From the NCBI GenBank assembly GCA_050954285.1, contig JBPBPL010000026.1, positions 1 through 64,000 of the forward strand: a DNA stretch of 64,000 bases, read 5' to 3'. Source of the stretch: Mucilaginibacter_A sp050954285. Lineage in GTDB: Bacteria; Bacteroidota; Bacteroidia; Sphingobacteriales; Sphingobacteriaceae. Made by a program: the position numbers and the translations under genes. The notes below the pieces were generated by a model. It made no database searches, was not told the DNA's origin, and saw only the letters and a list, made by a program, of their open reading frames with translations. Positions 35,256-45,613 of this stretch are shown here, piece by piece (position 1 is the first letter of the stretch; each line of letters opens with the position of its first letter).

Positions 35256-38200
35256 CGCGATCTCTGCCCAATCTTGCGCCCGGAACCGGTGGTGCTTCTT
35301 TTAACGTTATTTTTTGGAACTGATGTTTCGGATCATTAAAACCTAAAAAGCCAGCCGAAGCGAGTTCCAGCGCACTTTCCGCAAATACAGCAGCAATCTG
35401 GTCAACTTCTGCCGGTGTATGCGCCTGCGTTAAAAAACAGGGGAAATTATCCCAGATATGGATGCCTTTTAATCGCATCAGGGTAAACAATAGTTCATTG
35501 TGTTTATACGCTTCCTTAAATTTTATCTTCCACAAAGAGCCAAAATTAGCTGCGTAAATAGGTAGAAAATGCTGGTTACAGGTTTGGTTTATTAAGGTAA
35601 CCAACCGGTCTGTTTCTGCATTTATGTTTTTTTGCAGAGCCGGGCCTTGCGCCTTCAAATATATTAAAGTGGCTTTAGCAGCTGCCAGCGCGAGCGGATG
35701 GCGTACAAAAGTACCGGCAAAATAGGTTACGCCTGCTTCCGGCACAGAATCATCGCCGTATTGCCAAAAGCCACCGTCCAGCGCATCCATCAGAGATTTT
35801 TTTCCGGCAATTACACCAATAGACAAACCGCCGCCAATTACTTTGCCATAAGTGGCCAAATCTGCTTGGATGCCAAATAACGCCTGTGCGCCACCGGGAT
35901 GCATTCTAAAGCCTGTAATCACTTCATCAAAAATCAGTGGTGTGCCGGCTTGTTCCGTTATTTTCCGAACTTCTTTTAAAAATGCAACCGGCTGAAATTC
36001 AGGCCTTCTGCTTTGTACTGGCTCTACCAAAATGGCAGCTAATTCATGTACTCTTTCTCGGATGATTTGCAACGTTTCTTCCGTTCCGTAATCCAAAATC
36101 AACATGTTTTGCACCGATTCTGGCATAATTCCCGGAGCCGCAGGAAAAGATTTTAAGCTCTTCGTTCCCCGCACAATCACTTCATCAACAATGCCGTGGT
36201 AAGCGCCTGTAAAAGCCACGATCAGCGAACGGCCGGTTACCGTTCGGGCAATTCGCATCGCCCCTAAAACCGCTTCCGAGCCGGTGTTGCACAAAGCCGC
36301 CCGGTCTGCACCGGTAAATTCACAGATCAGCTTGCAGACTTCGCTGGCTAAAGGATGCTGCGGACCAATTTCATAACCAGCCTCAATTTGCTGTAACAGC
36401 GCCTTTTTAATAAATTCTGGTTGATGCCCCAGGAAGTTACTGCCAAAACCATTGAGTGCATCCACATATTCGTTGCCGTCCACGTCCCACAAACGGCTGC
36501 CCTGAGAATGGTTGACCACCAGCGGATAAACAATTTCTTTGGTAGCCAGACTAAATCCGGAAACCACACGCGGATCGGCCATATATGCACGATTTTCCTG
36601 TGCCTGTTTTTTACTTCTGCCGGTTTTTTTATTGTATTGAAGAATCAGGTTTTTCAAAAACTCCTGCTGAGCAGGATTCAACGTATCTTTTTCCCGATCA
36701 ATTCGAGCAGTTGCTCCAAACGGTTTTTTAATTTCAATAGCTTCTTCGGCAGAAAGTTGCCCCACAGCGGGGTTTTTTTCTGCGGAAACGGATGCTTCTT
36801 TTACCCCTGTTTTTTTATCGCCTTGCAACAAACTAATTTGCTGCGAAATTAACTGTACCTGCTGCTGCAGCAAACTAAGAATGGCAGGATCGTGGTTAGC
36901 AGTTAGTGGTTCTGTGTTGATAGTTGATGGCTGCTTGCTGGCTGCTAAATGCTCATGTCCTTCCAGATAATTCACCAGCTTTTCAATCGTACCATACTGC
37001 TCGTTCAGGTTTCGGAAGGAAACCGGCACCTGAAATTTTTTGGTGAGCGAAATGGAAATCTGTGTTAGCAAAAGCGAATCCATGCCCATCTCGATAAACG
37101 TACTTTCGGGCTGCATATCCTGTATTTCAATGCCGGAAGCTTCGTATAAAATAGTTTTAATTTGTGAAGTTAAATTACTTGAAATCAGATTTTTGTGTGA
37201 AAGTTGAGTGGCTTCCTGCAGAATAGTGGCTGATTTTTCTGCCATAAAAGAAGCACTGGAAATTGTTGCAGCAGGAGGATCGATCCAGCACTTTTTATAA
37301 TCATAAGCATACGGCGGGAGGTAAATTTTTGCCTGATGCTGTTCTGTATAAAAACTTTTCCAATCAGGCTTAAATCCTGCTGCCCAAAGCTGTCCGAGCA
37401 CATGCAACATACCCGCATAAACTGATTCTGTTTCTCCCGAAGGTGCTTCTGCACTGGCAAAAACAGCGTGATTAGCCATACATTGCTGCTTAACCATGGG
37501 AGCCAGGGCATTGCCAGGCCCAACGCCAATTAAAAAGGTAAATTTATCCAGCAAAGTATTTACCGCATCGGCAAATAAAACCGTTTTACGAATATGCGCC
37601 GACCAATATGCCGGATTAATCGCTTCTTCCGGCATAATCCAGGTGCCGGTGACGGTAGAAACAAAAGGTATTTTTGGCGGATGAAGTGTAATGGTTTTTA
37701 CAACTTCTTCAAACGGTTGCAGGATTGGATTCATCATCCCGGAGTGAAAAGCTGTTTTATTTTCCAGCATCCGGCAAGGGATTTCCTGTTCATCCAAAAT
37801 CCGGATAAAATCTGCAATCGCTTCATTTTCACCCGAAACCACCATCCGGTCACTGCTGTTAATTGCTGCAATCGATAAACCGGCAGGTAAAATCAGTTGT
37901 AATTTCTGGAGCGTAATTTTGATTGCCAGCATACTTCCGCAGGGCAAGCTTTGCATCAGTCTGCACCGTGCTACAATCAGTTTCAATGCATCTTCCAGGC
38001 CGAAAACACCGGCTAAATGGGCAGCTACAAACTCACCCAAGCTGTGCCCGGCAAATGCTTCCGGCTGCAAACCCCAGCTGGCCCAAAGTTTGGCTGTGGC
38101 AAATTGTATGGTAAAAACAGCAGGCTGCGCATAAAGCGTAAGCTTCATTTTTTCTGCAGAAGCAGGATTATTAGCTGCCGGGTAGAGAATGCTGCGGATA

Positions 38201-41200
38201 TCTTCGCCCAAAATTGGAAACAGCAAAACCGCACATTCATCCACCGCATCCCTAAAAACGATTTCCTGATCATACAATTCCAAGTTCATGTTAACCGTTT
38301 GAGAACCCTGGCCGGAAAACAGGAATGCTGTTTTTATCGGCTTATTTTCAAAGAGTTGTTGCGAGCGTTTTACAGCAGAGGCTTCCAGTTTTTCCTGCAA
38401 ATCCAGCCGGTTATGAACAACCAAAAAGTTTCTGAACCGAAAATCTGCGCGGGTTTGCTGAAGGGTAAAAGCGATATTTCCAGGTTCTGCTTCCGGGTTT
38501 TGATCCAGTAAATCAATCAGTTTGCGAGTATAGTTTTGCAGGCTGCTTTCCGTTTTGGCCGACCAGCTGATTAAATAAGCCGGTTTAACAATACTTTTTA
38601 TTTTTTCAGGCCGAGGATATTCGGCTAAAATCACGTGTACATTGGTGCCTCCAACGCCAAAAGCACTCACGCCGGCAATGCGGGTTTTTTCAATATTCCA
38701 TTCTGTTAAAGTATTGTTGACAAAAAACGGGCTGTTTGCAAAATCAATATGAGGATTAGGCTGATTATAATTGATCGAAGCCGGAATTTGCTGGTGCTGT
38801 AAAGCTAACACCGTTTTGATTAAACCGGCGATACCGGCAGCAGCAGTAGCGTGGCCAAAGTTCCCTTTTACCGAACCGATGGCACAAAACTGGTTATGCT
38901 GTTGCTTGCCAAAAGCCAGTTTTAGACCTTCCAACTCAATCGGATCTCCGATAGGAGTGGCCGTGCCATGTGTTTCGATATAGGAAACAGCATGTGCTTC
39001 TACCTGTGCATTTTCCAAAGCCTGGATAATTGCATCCGCCTGTCCTGCAGCACTTGGCGCGGTAAAACTGCTTTTTGCGGAGCCATCATTATTGATGCCT
39101 GCTCCTTTTAGCACGGCAAAAATCTGATCACCGTCGCGTTCGGCCTCCTCCAAACTTTTCAACAGCACTACGCCTGCGCCATCGCTAAAAACCGTTCCCT
39201 GTGCATCGGCATCAAAAGGGCGGCAGTGGCCGTCGCGACTAAACATGGCACCATCCTGGTGCAAACTTCCGCTTTTTTGGGGCGAAGTAATGGCCGCCGC
39301 ACCGGCCAAAGCCACGTTGCACTGCCCGTTCCGGATGCTTTCTGCCGCTTGTGCAACCGCCAGCAAACCGGTAGAGCAGGCCGCATAAACACTCATGGCA
39401 GGGCCTTTTAAATCCAATTCGTAGGCTACACGGCTGGCAACATAATCTTTTTCATTGGAAGCCATTACCTGAAAACTGCCTACATTTTCAACCTGTTGCG
39501 CATTGGGCAGCACGTTATTTTGATAATAACTATTATTGCCAGAGCCTGCAAAAATGCCTGTAATCCCATCATGTTTTTCAGACAAATAACCGCTTGCTTC
39601 CAGCACTTCCCGCGAAAGTTCCAGAAACACACGCTGTTGCGGGTCCATCAGTTCGGCAGCTTTTGGGTTGATGTTAAAAAACGAAGCGTCGAACTGATCG
39701 GCGCCCTCAATTAAACCGCGAGCTTTTACATAAGCAGAGTTATTTTTTAAGGCCGAAGGAATGCTGGTGTCCAGTTCTGCATCTGTAAAAAAACTGGTGG
39801 TTTCCCGGCCATTCTTTAGCAAATCCCAAAACTCCTGCGGGTTGTTGGCTCCCGGAAAACGACAAGCCATGCCAATAATGGCCACTTCTTTGCCGGTGCT
39901 TCTTTTAGCGGTATATTTTTTAGGCAGCATATTTTCTTCGCCTTTAACCAAAAACCTGGCAATGCTGCTGATAATTGGCTGCTGGTATAATTTGGTAACC
40001 GGCAGCTGGTATTGCCATTGCTCTTTTAAGGCGGCAATCATTTTTAAAGCCAGCAGCGAACTTCCGCCCAACTCAAAAAAGGAATCATCTGTACCAATTC
40101 CATCAATCAGCAATAAGGCCGACCAGGTTTGGGCAATCCGTTTTTCGGTTTCCGTTTCCAGCGATTTGTATAAAGTGGAAAGCTCCGGCCGTTTAAAATC
40201 CGGCGTAGGCAGCTGCATTCTATCTACTTTGCCGCTGGTGGTAAAAGGCAATTGTTTTAGCCAGATAAAAGCAGCAGGCATCATGTAATCCGGTAGTTTT
40301 TGGGCGAGGTTTTGTCTTAACGTAACCGAATTTTGTTCATCGCCGGCGGCAACCAGATAAGCCACCAAACGTTTTAACCCGGGCACATCTTCCCGCGCTA
40401 CCACCACAGATTGTTTAACCGCTGGAGACTGATTGAGCAAGTTTTCAATTTCTCCCGGCTCAATCCGGTAACCACTGATTTTGATTTGATGATCGATTCT
40501 TCCCAAAAAATCAATATTGCCATCAGGCAGAAACTTAGCTAAATCGCCGGTGCGGTAAATGCGCGTTGCTTCTTTTACCGGGGAAAAAATGGTGGGAAAT
40601 TTTGCTGCGGTCAGTTCCGGCTGGTTCAGGTAACCTTCGGCCAGGCAAACACCGGCCAAGCAAAGTTCGCCTGTTTCTCCGGCAGCAGCCGGCTGTAAAT
40701 TTTCATCTAAAATCAACACCTCCGAACCATCAATTGCTGTACCGATAGAAGGCAGATCGGGCCAGTTTTCTGGGTTTCCGTCAAGCACCAACTGCGTAAC
40801 TACATGCGTTTCCGTGGGGCCATAATGGTTAAATAATTTACAACCGGGCAGTGCTTTAAAAAATTTACGTATCTGCGGTGTAATTTTCAGCTGCTCACCG
40901 GCAGTTTGAATTTCTACTAAACTCTGTGGGAAAAGTTTGCTGGAAACAGCTGCTTCGGCTAAATACTGTAAAGCTACAAAAGGTAAAAATAATCTATTAA
41001 TTTGCTGCTGATCAATGTATTGCAATAGCTTGTTTGGATCGAGACGAGTATCGTCATTAATCAAAACCAAAGTACCGCCGGTAGAAAAGGCGGCAAAAAT
41101 TTCATGAAACGAAGCATCAAAACCAAGTGGTCCGTACTGCAGTGTTCTGGATTTGGAAGTACAAACCGACTGTTCTTTTTGCCAGCTGATTAATTTAACC

Positions 41201-41721
41201 AGAGGCAGATGACCCATGCAAACGCCTTTCGGTACGCCGGTAGAGCCGGAAGTATAGAGCAGAAAAGCCAGATCGGGCTGCCCGGCAGTTGTAATTGCTG
41301 CCTTAGTCGGGTTTTTATTGGAAACCGGCTGCAATCCAAATTCTTCAAAAAAAGGCTGTTCTTTATCTTCTGATAAGAAAAGCTGCACGCCTGAATCTTT
41401 AATTTGCTGTTTTAAACGTTCCTGCGGATGTGTTGGATCAAGCGGCAAATAAGCTTTTCCGGCTTTTAAAACAGCCAGCACAGCAACAACCATTTTTATA
41501 GAGCGCGTAGTGCTGATGGCAACAAAAGGCGAGCTGTTGTTTCGACCCTTGATGCAGGCAGCCAGCACATCAGTTATTTTGTTTAATGTTTGATAGTCCA
41601 GCTGTTCATCATCTATTTTAACTGCAATATTATCAGGGGTTTGAATTGCCTGATCCTGAAAAAGCTGATGAACAAATTGTATAGATTTATCACCTGTACC
41701 GGCATCGAAATTGGCAATCAT
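35185..41721 (-). CDS. Hybrid NRPS/PKS, A-T-KS-AT-T-aminotransferase
   Basis: A 2178-residue synthetase. Domains: adenylation (~1-510; TSGSTGVPKG, GFDASFHEIF, YGPTETHVV), T1 with Ser555 in GGSSL, ketosynthase with Cys782 in AACSTG and His residues in ETHGTATPIGDPIE and GNFGHATAA, acyltransferase with Ser1227 in GHSLGE and an AFH motif typical of malonyl-CoA, T2 with Ser1549 in MGMDSL, then a class III PLP aminotransferase with K1960 in TYGKVIGGG. There is no ketoreductase: the beta-keto group would be transaminated to a beta-amine, as in MycA and McyE. The C-terminal linker PVPGARLGRDRDGNPAWFV resembles the McyE aminotransferase-C junction. Next gene supplies C-A-T-TE. First gene of the operon. 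Confidence 0.94.
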   Translation of the reverse strand: MIANFDAGTGDKSIQFVHQLFQDQAIQTPDNIAVKIDDEQLDYQTLNKITDVLAACIKGRNNSSPFVAISTTRSIKMVVAVLAVLKAGKAYLPLDPTHPQERLKQQIKDSGVQLFLSEDKEQPFFEEFGLQPVSNKNPTKAAITTAGQPDLAFLLYTSGSTGVPKGVCMGHLPLVKLISWQKEQSVCTSKSRTLQYGPLGFDASFHEIFAAFSTGGTLVLINDDTRLDPNKLLQYIDQQQINRLFLPFVALQYLAEAAVSSKLFPQSLVEIQTAGEQLKITPQIRKFFKALPGCKLFNHYGPTETHVVTQLVLDGNPENWPDLPSIGTAIDGSEVLILDENLQPAAAGETGELCLAGVCLAEGYLNQPELTAAKFPTIFSPVKEATRIYRTGDLAKFLPDGNIDFLGRIDHQIKISGYRIEPGEIENLLNQSPAVKQSVVVAREDVPGLKRLVAYLVAAGDEQNSVTLRQNLAQKLPDYMMPAAFIWLKQLPFTTSGKVDRMQLPTPDFKRPELSTLYKSLETETEKRIAQTWSALLLIDGIGTDDSFFELGGSSLLALKMIAALKEQWQYQLPVTKLYQQPIISSIARFLVKGEENMLPKKYTAKRSTGKEVAIIGMACRFPGANNPQEFWDLLKNGRETTSFFTDAELDTSIPSALKNNSAYVKARGLIEGADQFDASFFNINPKAAELMDPQQRVFLELSREVLEASGYLSEKHDGITGIFAGSGNNSYYQNNVLPNAQQVENVGSFQVMASNEKDYVASRVAYELDLKGPAMSVYAACSTGLLAVAQAAESIRNGQCNVALAGAAAITSPQKSGSLHQDGAMFSRDGHCRPFDADAQGTVFSDGAGVVLLKSLEEAERDGDQIFAVLKGAGINNDGSAKSSFTAPSAAGQADAIIQALENAQVEAHAVSYIETHGTATPIGDPIELEGLKLAFGKQQHNQFCAIGSVKGNFGHATAAAGIAGLIKTVLALQHQQIPASINYNQPNPHIDFANSPFFVNNTLTEWNIEKTRIAGVSAFGVGGTNVHVILAEYPRPEKIKSIVKPAYLISWSAKTESSLQNYTRKLIDLLDQNPEAEPGNIAFTLQQTRADFRFRNFLVVHNRLDLQEKLEASAVKRSQQLFENKPIKTAFLFSGQGSQTVNMNLELYDQEIVFRDAVDECAVLLFPILGEDIRSILYPAANNPASAEKMKLTLYAQPAVFTIQFATAKLWASWGLQPEAFAGHSLGEFVAAHLAGVFGLEDALKLIVARCRLMQSLPCGSMLAIKITLQKLQLILPAGLSIAAINSSDRMVVSGENEAIADFIRILDEQEIPCRMLENKTAFHSGMMNPILQPFEEVVKTITLHPPKIPFVSTVTGTWIMPEEAINPAYWSAHIRKTVLFADAVNTLLDKFTFLIGVGPGNALAPMVKQQCMANHAVFASAEAPSGETESVYAGMLHVLGQLWAAGFKPDWKSFYTEQHQAKIYLPPYAYDYKKCWIDPPAATISSASFMAEKSATILQEATQLSHKNLISSNLTSQIKTILYEASGIEIQDMQPESTFIEMGMDSLLLTQISISLTKKFQVPVSFRNLNEQYGTIEKLVNYLEGHEHLAASKQPSTINTEPLTANHDPAILSLLQQQVQLISQQISLLQGDKKTGVKEASVSAEKNPAVGQLSAEEAIEIKKPFGATARIDREKDTLNPAQQEFLKNLILQYNKKTGRSKKQAQENRAYMADPRVVSGFSLATKEIVYPLVVNHSQGSRLWDVDGNEYVDALNGFGSNFLGHQPEFIKKALLQQIEAGYEIGPQHPLASEVCKLICEFTGADRAALCNTGSEAVLGAMRIARTVTGRSLIVAFTGAYHGIVDEVIVRGTKSLKSFPAAPGIMPESVQNMLILDYGTEETLQIIRERVHELAAILVEPVQSRRPEFQPVAFLKEVRKITEQAGTPLIFDEVITGFRMHPGGAQALFGIQADLATYGKVIGGGLSIGVIAGKKSLMDALDGGFWQYGDDSVPEAGVTYFAGTFVRHPLALAAAKATLIYLKAQGPALQKNINAETDRLVTLINQTCNQHFLPIYAANFGSLWKIKFKEAYKHNELLFTLMRLKGIHIWDNFPCFLTQAHTPAEVDQIAAVFAESALELASAGFLGFNDPKHQFQKITLKEAPPVPGARLGRDRDGNPAWFVANPEQKDKFLQIKAL

Positions 41722-41838
41722 GAGGGTTGTATAATTTATAATTCAAGCGAAAGCATTTTTCGTTTTTCTTATACGCACCTGATGTTTTTTGGTTATTATT
41801 TTACTTTGATGACGGAATTAGAACTGAAAAATTACCTG

Positions 41839-41878
41839 ATAAAAGAAGTACGGGAGGTAGAAGCTATACTGTTTTTAT
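41839..41878. repeat. Inverted family B / family A word pair in a divergent promoter region
   Basis: A family B core (TAAAAGAAGTAC, 41840-41851, plus) faces a full family A word (minus, 41866-41877) between the NRPS/PKS operon and the trehalose synthase gene. GATAAAA and TTTTATC at the outer ends pair fully. Confidence 0.75.
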
Positions 41879-41902
41879 CGCCCTAAAATTTGTGTCTGAG
41901 GT

Positions 41903-41935
41903 TTGCATCGAAATCTTAAAACACGTTTATCTTTG
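41903..41935 (+). promoter_or_regulatory. Putative promoter of the trehalose synthase gene
   Basis: TTG at 41903-41905, a 22-base spacer and TATCTTTG at 41928-41935 match the Bacteroidota TTG / TAnnTTTG promoter. The ATG lies 54 bases downstream. Confidence 0.5.
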
Positions 41936-41988
41936 AAAACAAGATCAACATAAATTATTAAGTTCTGTAAAATTGATTAAAGCTGAAG

Positions 41989-44900
41989 ATGCCCGAAGAA
42001 ACAATATTAGACGATAAAATACATTGGTATAAAGATGCCGTAATTTATGAACTGCACATCAAAGCATTTTGTGATGGCAATGGCGACGGTATCGGGGATT
42101 TTGAAGGCTTGCTGCAAAAGCTGGATTATTTGCAGAATTTGGGTGTAACGGCCATCTGGCTGCTGCCGTTTTACCCTTCGCCACTGCGCGATGATGGCTA
42201 CGATATTGCTGATTATTACAGCATTAACCCGTCTTACGGCAACATCAGGCAGTTTAAACAGCTGCTAAAAGAAGCACACGGACGGGATTTGAAAGTGATT
42301 ACCGAACTGGTCATAAACCATACTTCCGATCAGCATCCCTGGTTTCAGCGGGCACGCAAAGCGCCTATCGGTTCTAATCACCGCAATTATTATGTGTGGA
42401 CGGATGATACCAAGCAGTTTGAAGATGCGCGGATCATTTTCCAGGATTTCGAAGCTTCCAACTGGACCTGGGATCCGATTGCAAAACAATATTACTGGCA
42501 CCGGTTTTTTAATCACCAGCCAGATCTGAACTATGATAATCCATCCGTGCAGGAAGAAGTTTTCAAGATTATTGATTACTGGTGCAAATTAGGGGTAGAT
42601 GGTTTTAGGCTTGATGCAGTGCCGTACCTTTTTGAGCGCGATGGCACGAATTGTGAAAACCTTCCCGAAACGCACGATTATTTAAAAAAGCTTCGCAAAT
42701 ATGTGGATGAACATTTTCCCGGTACGTTACTGCTGGCCGAAGCCAATATGTGGCCGGAAGATGCGGCAGCCTATTTTGGCGATGGCAACGAATGCCAGAT
42801 GAACTACCATTTCCCGGTGATGCCGCGTATGTTTATGGCTTTGCAGATGGAAGACCGCTACCCGTTAACGGATATTTTTGAGCAAACGCCCGCCATCCCG
42901 GAAAGCTGCCAGTGGGCTATTTTTTTGCGGAACCACGACGAGTTGACGCTGGAAATGGTGACTGATGAGGAGCGGGATTATATGTACAAATCTTACGTCA
43001 AAAACCCAAAAGCGCGCATTAACCTGGGTATCCGGCACCGGCTGGCACCTTTATTAGAGAACAGCCGCAACAAGATTGAACTGTTGAATAGTCTGCTTTT
43101 TACGCTTCCCGGAACGCCGGTTTTGTATTATGGTGATGAAATTGGCATGGGGGATAACTTTTACCTCGGCGACCGTGATGGCGTACGCACGCCAATGCAG
43201 TGGAACTCTGACCGCAATGCCGGATTTTCGCAAGCCAATCCGCAACGGCTTTATTTGCCACTAATTTTAGATCCGCAGTACCATTTTGAATCCGTAAATG
43301 TAGAGCTTCAGTCTAAAAATACTTCATCCTTATTGTGGTGGACAAAGCGCATGATTGCCATGCGGAAAAAATATAAAGCTTTTGGCCGCGGCGATCTGGT
43401 TTTTATTCCAACAGAAAACGCCAAAGTGCTGGTTTATACCCGCACTTACCAAAATCAGGTGATGCTGGTGGTGGCCAATTTATCGCGCTACCCGCAAGCT
43501 GCCGAACTGGATCTGGATGCTTTTACAGGTTTTGTGCCGGTAGAAGTGATGAGCAAAAACCGCTTTCCGCAGATTAAACCTGATCTGCCTTATTTGTTTA
43601 CGCTGGGCGCGCACGCCTGCCAGTGTTTTGAGCTGGTAAAAGAAGTATTTGGTGTAACAGACAGTGAAGAGTTGCCTTCACTCAAACTAAAAGACTGGAA
43701 AAATATCATAGCTAAAGAAAGTATTGAAACGCTTGAAAATGATATTTTACCAAATTACCTGTTGTTGATGCCTTGGTTTGACGGCAAAGAAAAGCGGATA
43801 GAAAACATTAAAATTACGGATTGTGCCGAGGTGCCGGCAAACGAAAACAGTATTTTTTATTTGCTGATTGAAATCTCGTATCAAAATGGTTTCCCGGACA
43901 AATTTCAGTTGCCGGTAGCTTTTGGCAAGCAACCATTTGCTTCCAGAACCTTGGAAACCTGTCCGAATGCAGTGATTTCAAAACTGATTGTAGATGGGGA
44001 AGAAGGCGTTTTGTACGATGCCATTTACGGGCTCGATCTGCAAATGGCCATTTTGGAACTGGCTTCCAATCACCACACTATCCGCGTACACAACAGCGAG
44101 CTGATTTTTAAAGGAAGCAAATCTTTAAAAACGCATCTGGCGAAAAGTGAAAAAATCAAGCCGCGCGTTTTGTCGGCCTCGCAACTCAATACGCTGATTA
44201 TCTATGACAATGTTTTTTGCGTGAAGCTTTTCCGAAAGCTTGATTATGTAATTAATTCCGATCTGGAAATTATCCGTTTTCTTACTTCGCACACTAATTT
44301 CAGAAACACACCGGCACTGGAAGGCTCTATTGAATGGAAGTTTGAAAATGGCGATCTGGTGCTGGGCATGATGCAGGAAGTGGTGCAAAGCAACAGCGAT
44401 GGCTGGACTTATATGCTGGATAGAATGAATGATTTTAACGAACGCGTAATCGCTCTGCCGGATATGCCGCCCAAAATCACGGCTTTAAAAGGTACACTAA
44501 CCAGTTCGTTGGTATATGATGAAATGCCGGCTTACCTCATCGAGCTGTTGGATAATATGGTAGCTAATCGTATAAATACTTTGGGCGAGCGCACTGGCGA
44601 ACTGCATCTGGCACTGGCTTCGGGCACAGGTTTTCCGGATTTTGCACCCGAGGAATATTCGCTGCATTATCAGCGCTCGCTGTACTCGGGCTTGCAGGCA
44701 TTGGTGCGTACTTCTTTCACCTTGCTTCAAGCTAAACTAAAAGACTTGCCTGAGTATGAAAAAACAGCGGCAAAAGAAGTATTGGCTTTGAAGCAGAATA
44801 TTCTGGAGATCTTCAAAACCATTTACAGCAAAAGGATTGAGGTAGATAAAATCCGTGTGCATGGCGATTATAACCTGGAGCAGATTTTATTTACTGGCAA

Positions 44901-45318
44901 AGATTTTTACATTGTAGATTTTGAAGGTAACCCAGAACGGCGGTTTAGCGAGCGCAGGATCAAGCGATCTGCTATTAGGGATGTTGCCAGCATGATCCGT
45001 TCGTTTAATTATGTAGCCTACAGAAGTTTATATGCGGATAACCAGGTTAGGGAGGAAGATATTGAAAAACTGCTGCCCTTTGCGGAGCAATGGTATCATT
45101 ACGTGAGCGGATTTTTTATGAATGCTTATTTAGATACTGTAAAAGAAGCACGTTTTGTGCCGAAAGATAAGGAAGAATTAAATATTTTGCTACAGGTTTT
45201 CCTGCTGGAAAAAGCTTTAAACGAGTTGGTTTACGAATTGAACCAACGCCCGGATTGGGTAATTATCCCACTGAAAGGCATTATTTATATGGTTAAAAAC
45301 AGCATCAGGTTAGTTTAA
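41989..45318 (+). CDS. Trehalose synthase fused to maltokinase (TreS-Mak)
   Basis: A 1109-residue fusion. Residues 1 to ~550 are a GH13 trehalose synthase that interconverts maltose and trehalose: nucleophile D209 in GFRLDAVP, acid/base E251 in LLAEANMW, D317 in RNHDE. Residues ~580-1109 are a maltokinase-type domain that makes maltose 1-phosphate: the catalytic loop HGDYNLEQIL with D960 and the metal-binding IVDFEGNP. In organisms with GlgE this leads to alpha-glucan. No glgE or glgB gene is in the window. GH13 and GH65 genes for maltose/alpha-glucan metabolism lie 15 kb downstream. Words of both families lie inside (43637, 45140, 45294). Confidence 0.95.
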   Translation: MPEETILDDKIHWYKDAVIYELHIKAFCDGNGDGIGDFEGLLQKLDYLQNLGVTAIWLLPFYPSPLRDDGYDIADYYSINPSYGNIRQFKQLLKEAHGRDLKVITELVINHTSDQHPWFQRARKAPIGSNHRNYYVWTDDTKQFEDARIIFQDFEASNWTWDPIAKQYYWHRFFNHQPDLNYDNPSVQEEVFKIIDYWCKLGVDGFRLDAVPYLFERDGTNCENLPETHDYLKKLRKYVDEHFPGTLLLAEANMWPEDAAAYFGDGNECQMNYHFPVMPRMFMALQMEDRYPLTDIFEQTPAIPESCQWAIFLRNHDELTLEMVTDEERDYMYKSYVKNPKARINLGIRHRLAPLLENSRNKIELLNSLLFTLPGTPVLYYGDEIGMGDNFYLGDRDGVRTPMQWNSDRNAGFSQANPQRLYLPLILDPQYHFESVNVELQSKNTSSLLWWTKRMIAMRKKYKAFGRGDLVFIPTENAKVLVYTRTYQNQVMLVVANLSRYPQAAELDLDAFTGFVPVEVMSKNRFPQIKPDLPYLFTLGAHACQCFELVKEVFGVTDSEELPSLKLKDWKNIIAKESIETLENDILPNYLLLMPWFDGKEKRIENIKITDCAEVPANENSIFYLLIEISYQNGFPDKFQLPVAFGKQPFASRTLETCPNAVISKLIVDGEEGVLYDAIYGLDLQMAILELASNHHTIRVHNSELIFKGSKSLKTHLAKSEKIKPRVLSASQLNTLIIYDNVFCVKLFRKLDYVINSDLEIIRFLTSHTNFRNTPALEGSIEWKFENGDLVLGMMQEVVQSNSDGWTYMLDRMNDFNERVIALPDMPPKITALKGTLTSSLVYDEMPAYLIELLDNMVANRINTLGERTGELHLALASGTGFPDFAPEEYSLHYQRSLYSGLQALVRTSFTLLQAKLKDLPEYEKTAAKEVLALKQNILEIFKTIYSKRIEVDKIRVHGDYNLEQILFTGKDFYIVDFEGNPERRFSERRIKRSAIRDVASMIRSFNYVAYRSLYADNQVREEDIEKLLPFAEQWYHYVSGFFMNAYLDTVKEARFVPKDKEELNILLQVFLLEKALNELVYELNQRPDWVIIPLKGIIYMVKNSIRLV

Positions 45319-45344
45319 GCTTGTTGTTTGAATTTGGGTTTTAC

Positions 45345-45376
45345 AAAAGGCCGGAACATTCGTTCCGGCCTTTTTT
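45345..45376 (+). terminator. Intrinsic terminator after treS-mak
   Basis: GGCCGGAAC (45349-45357) pairs with GTTCCGGCC (45362-45370), loop ATTC, flanked by AAAA and a TTTTTT run. A strong, GC-rich terminator. Confidence 0.9.
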
Positions 45377-45613
45377 GTGTAAATTGTAATGACCTAAATT
45401 GAATTTGGAATCTCCTTAAAATCCATATCTGCAATTAAACTTGGATAATTTTTGATCAAACTTGGATTAATTCCTATCCAAATAAACCTTATAATTTCAG
45501 GCTTTTTAGAACTGAATTTATAAAAGGTTTAACCCAAGAAAGTATATATTTTTCGGTTAAACTACTGTAAAGCTAAGCACTCTATTCATCATCAATCTTA
45601 AAAATTAGATATT

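Noticed and set aside
41590..41886. A 98-codon plus-strand frame at the 5' end of the NRPS/PKS gene
   Set aside because: Mostly antisense to the synthetase N-terminus and runs through word copies; no protein-like features.
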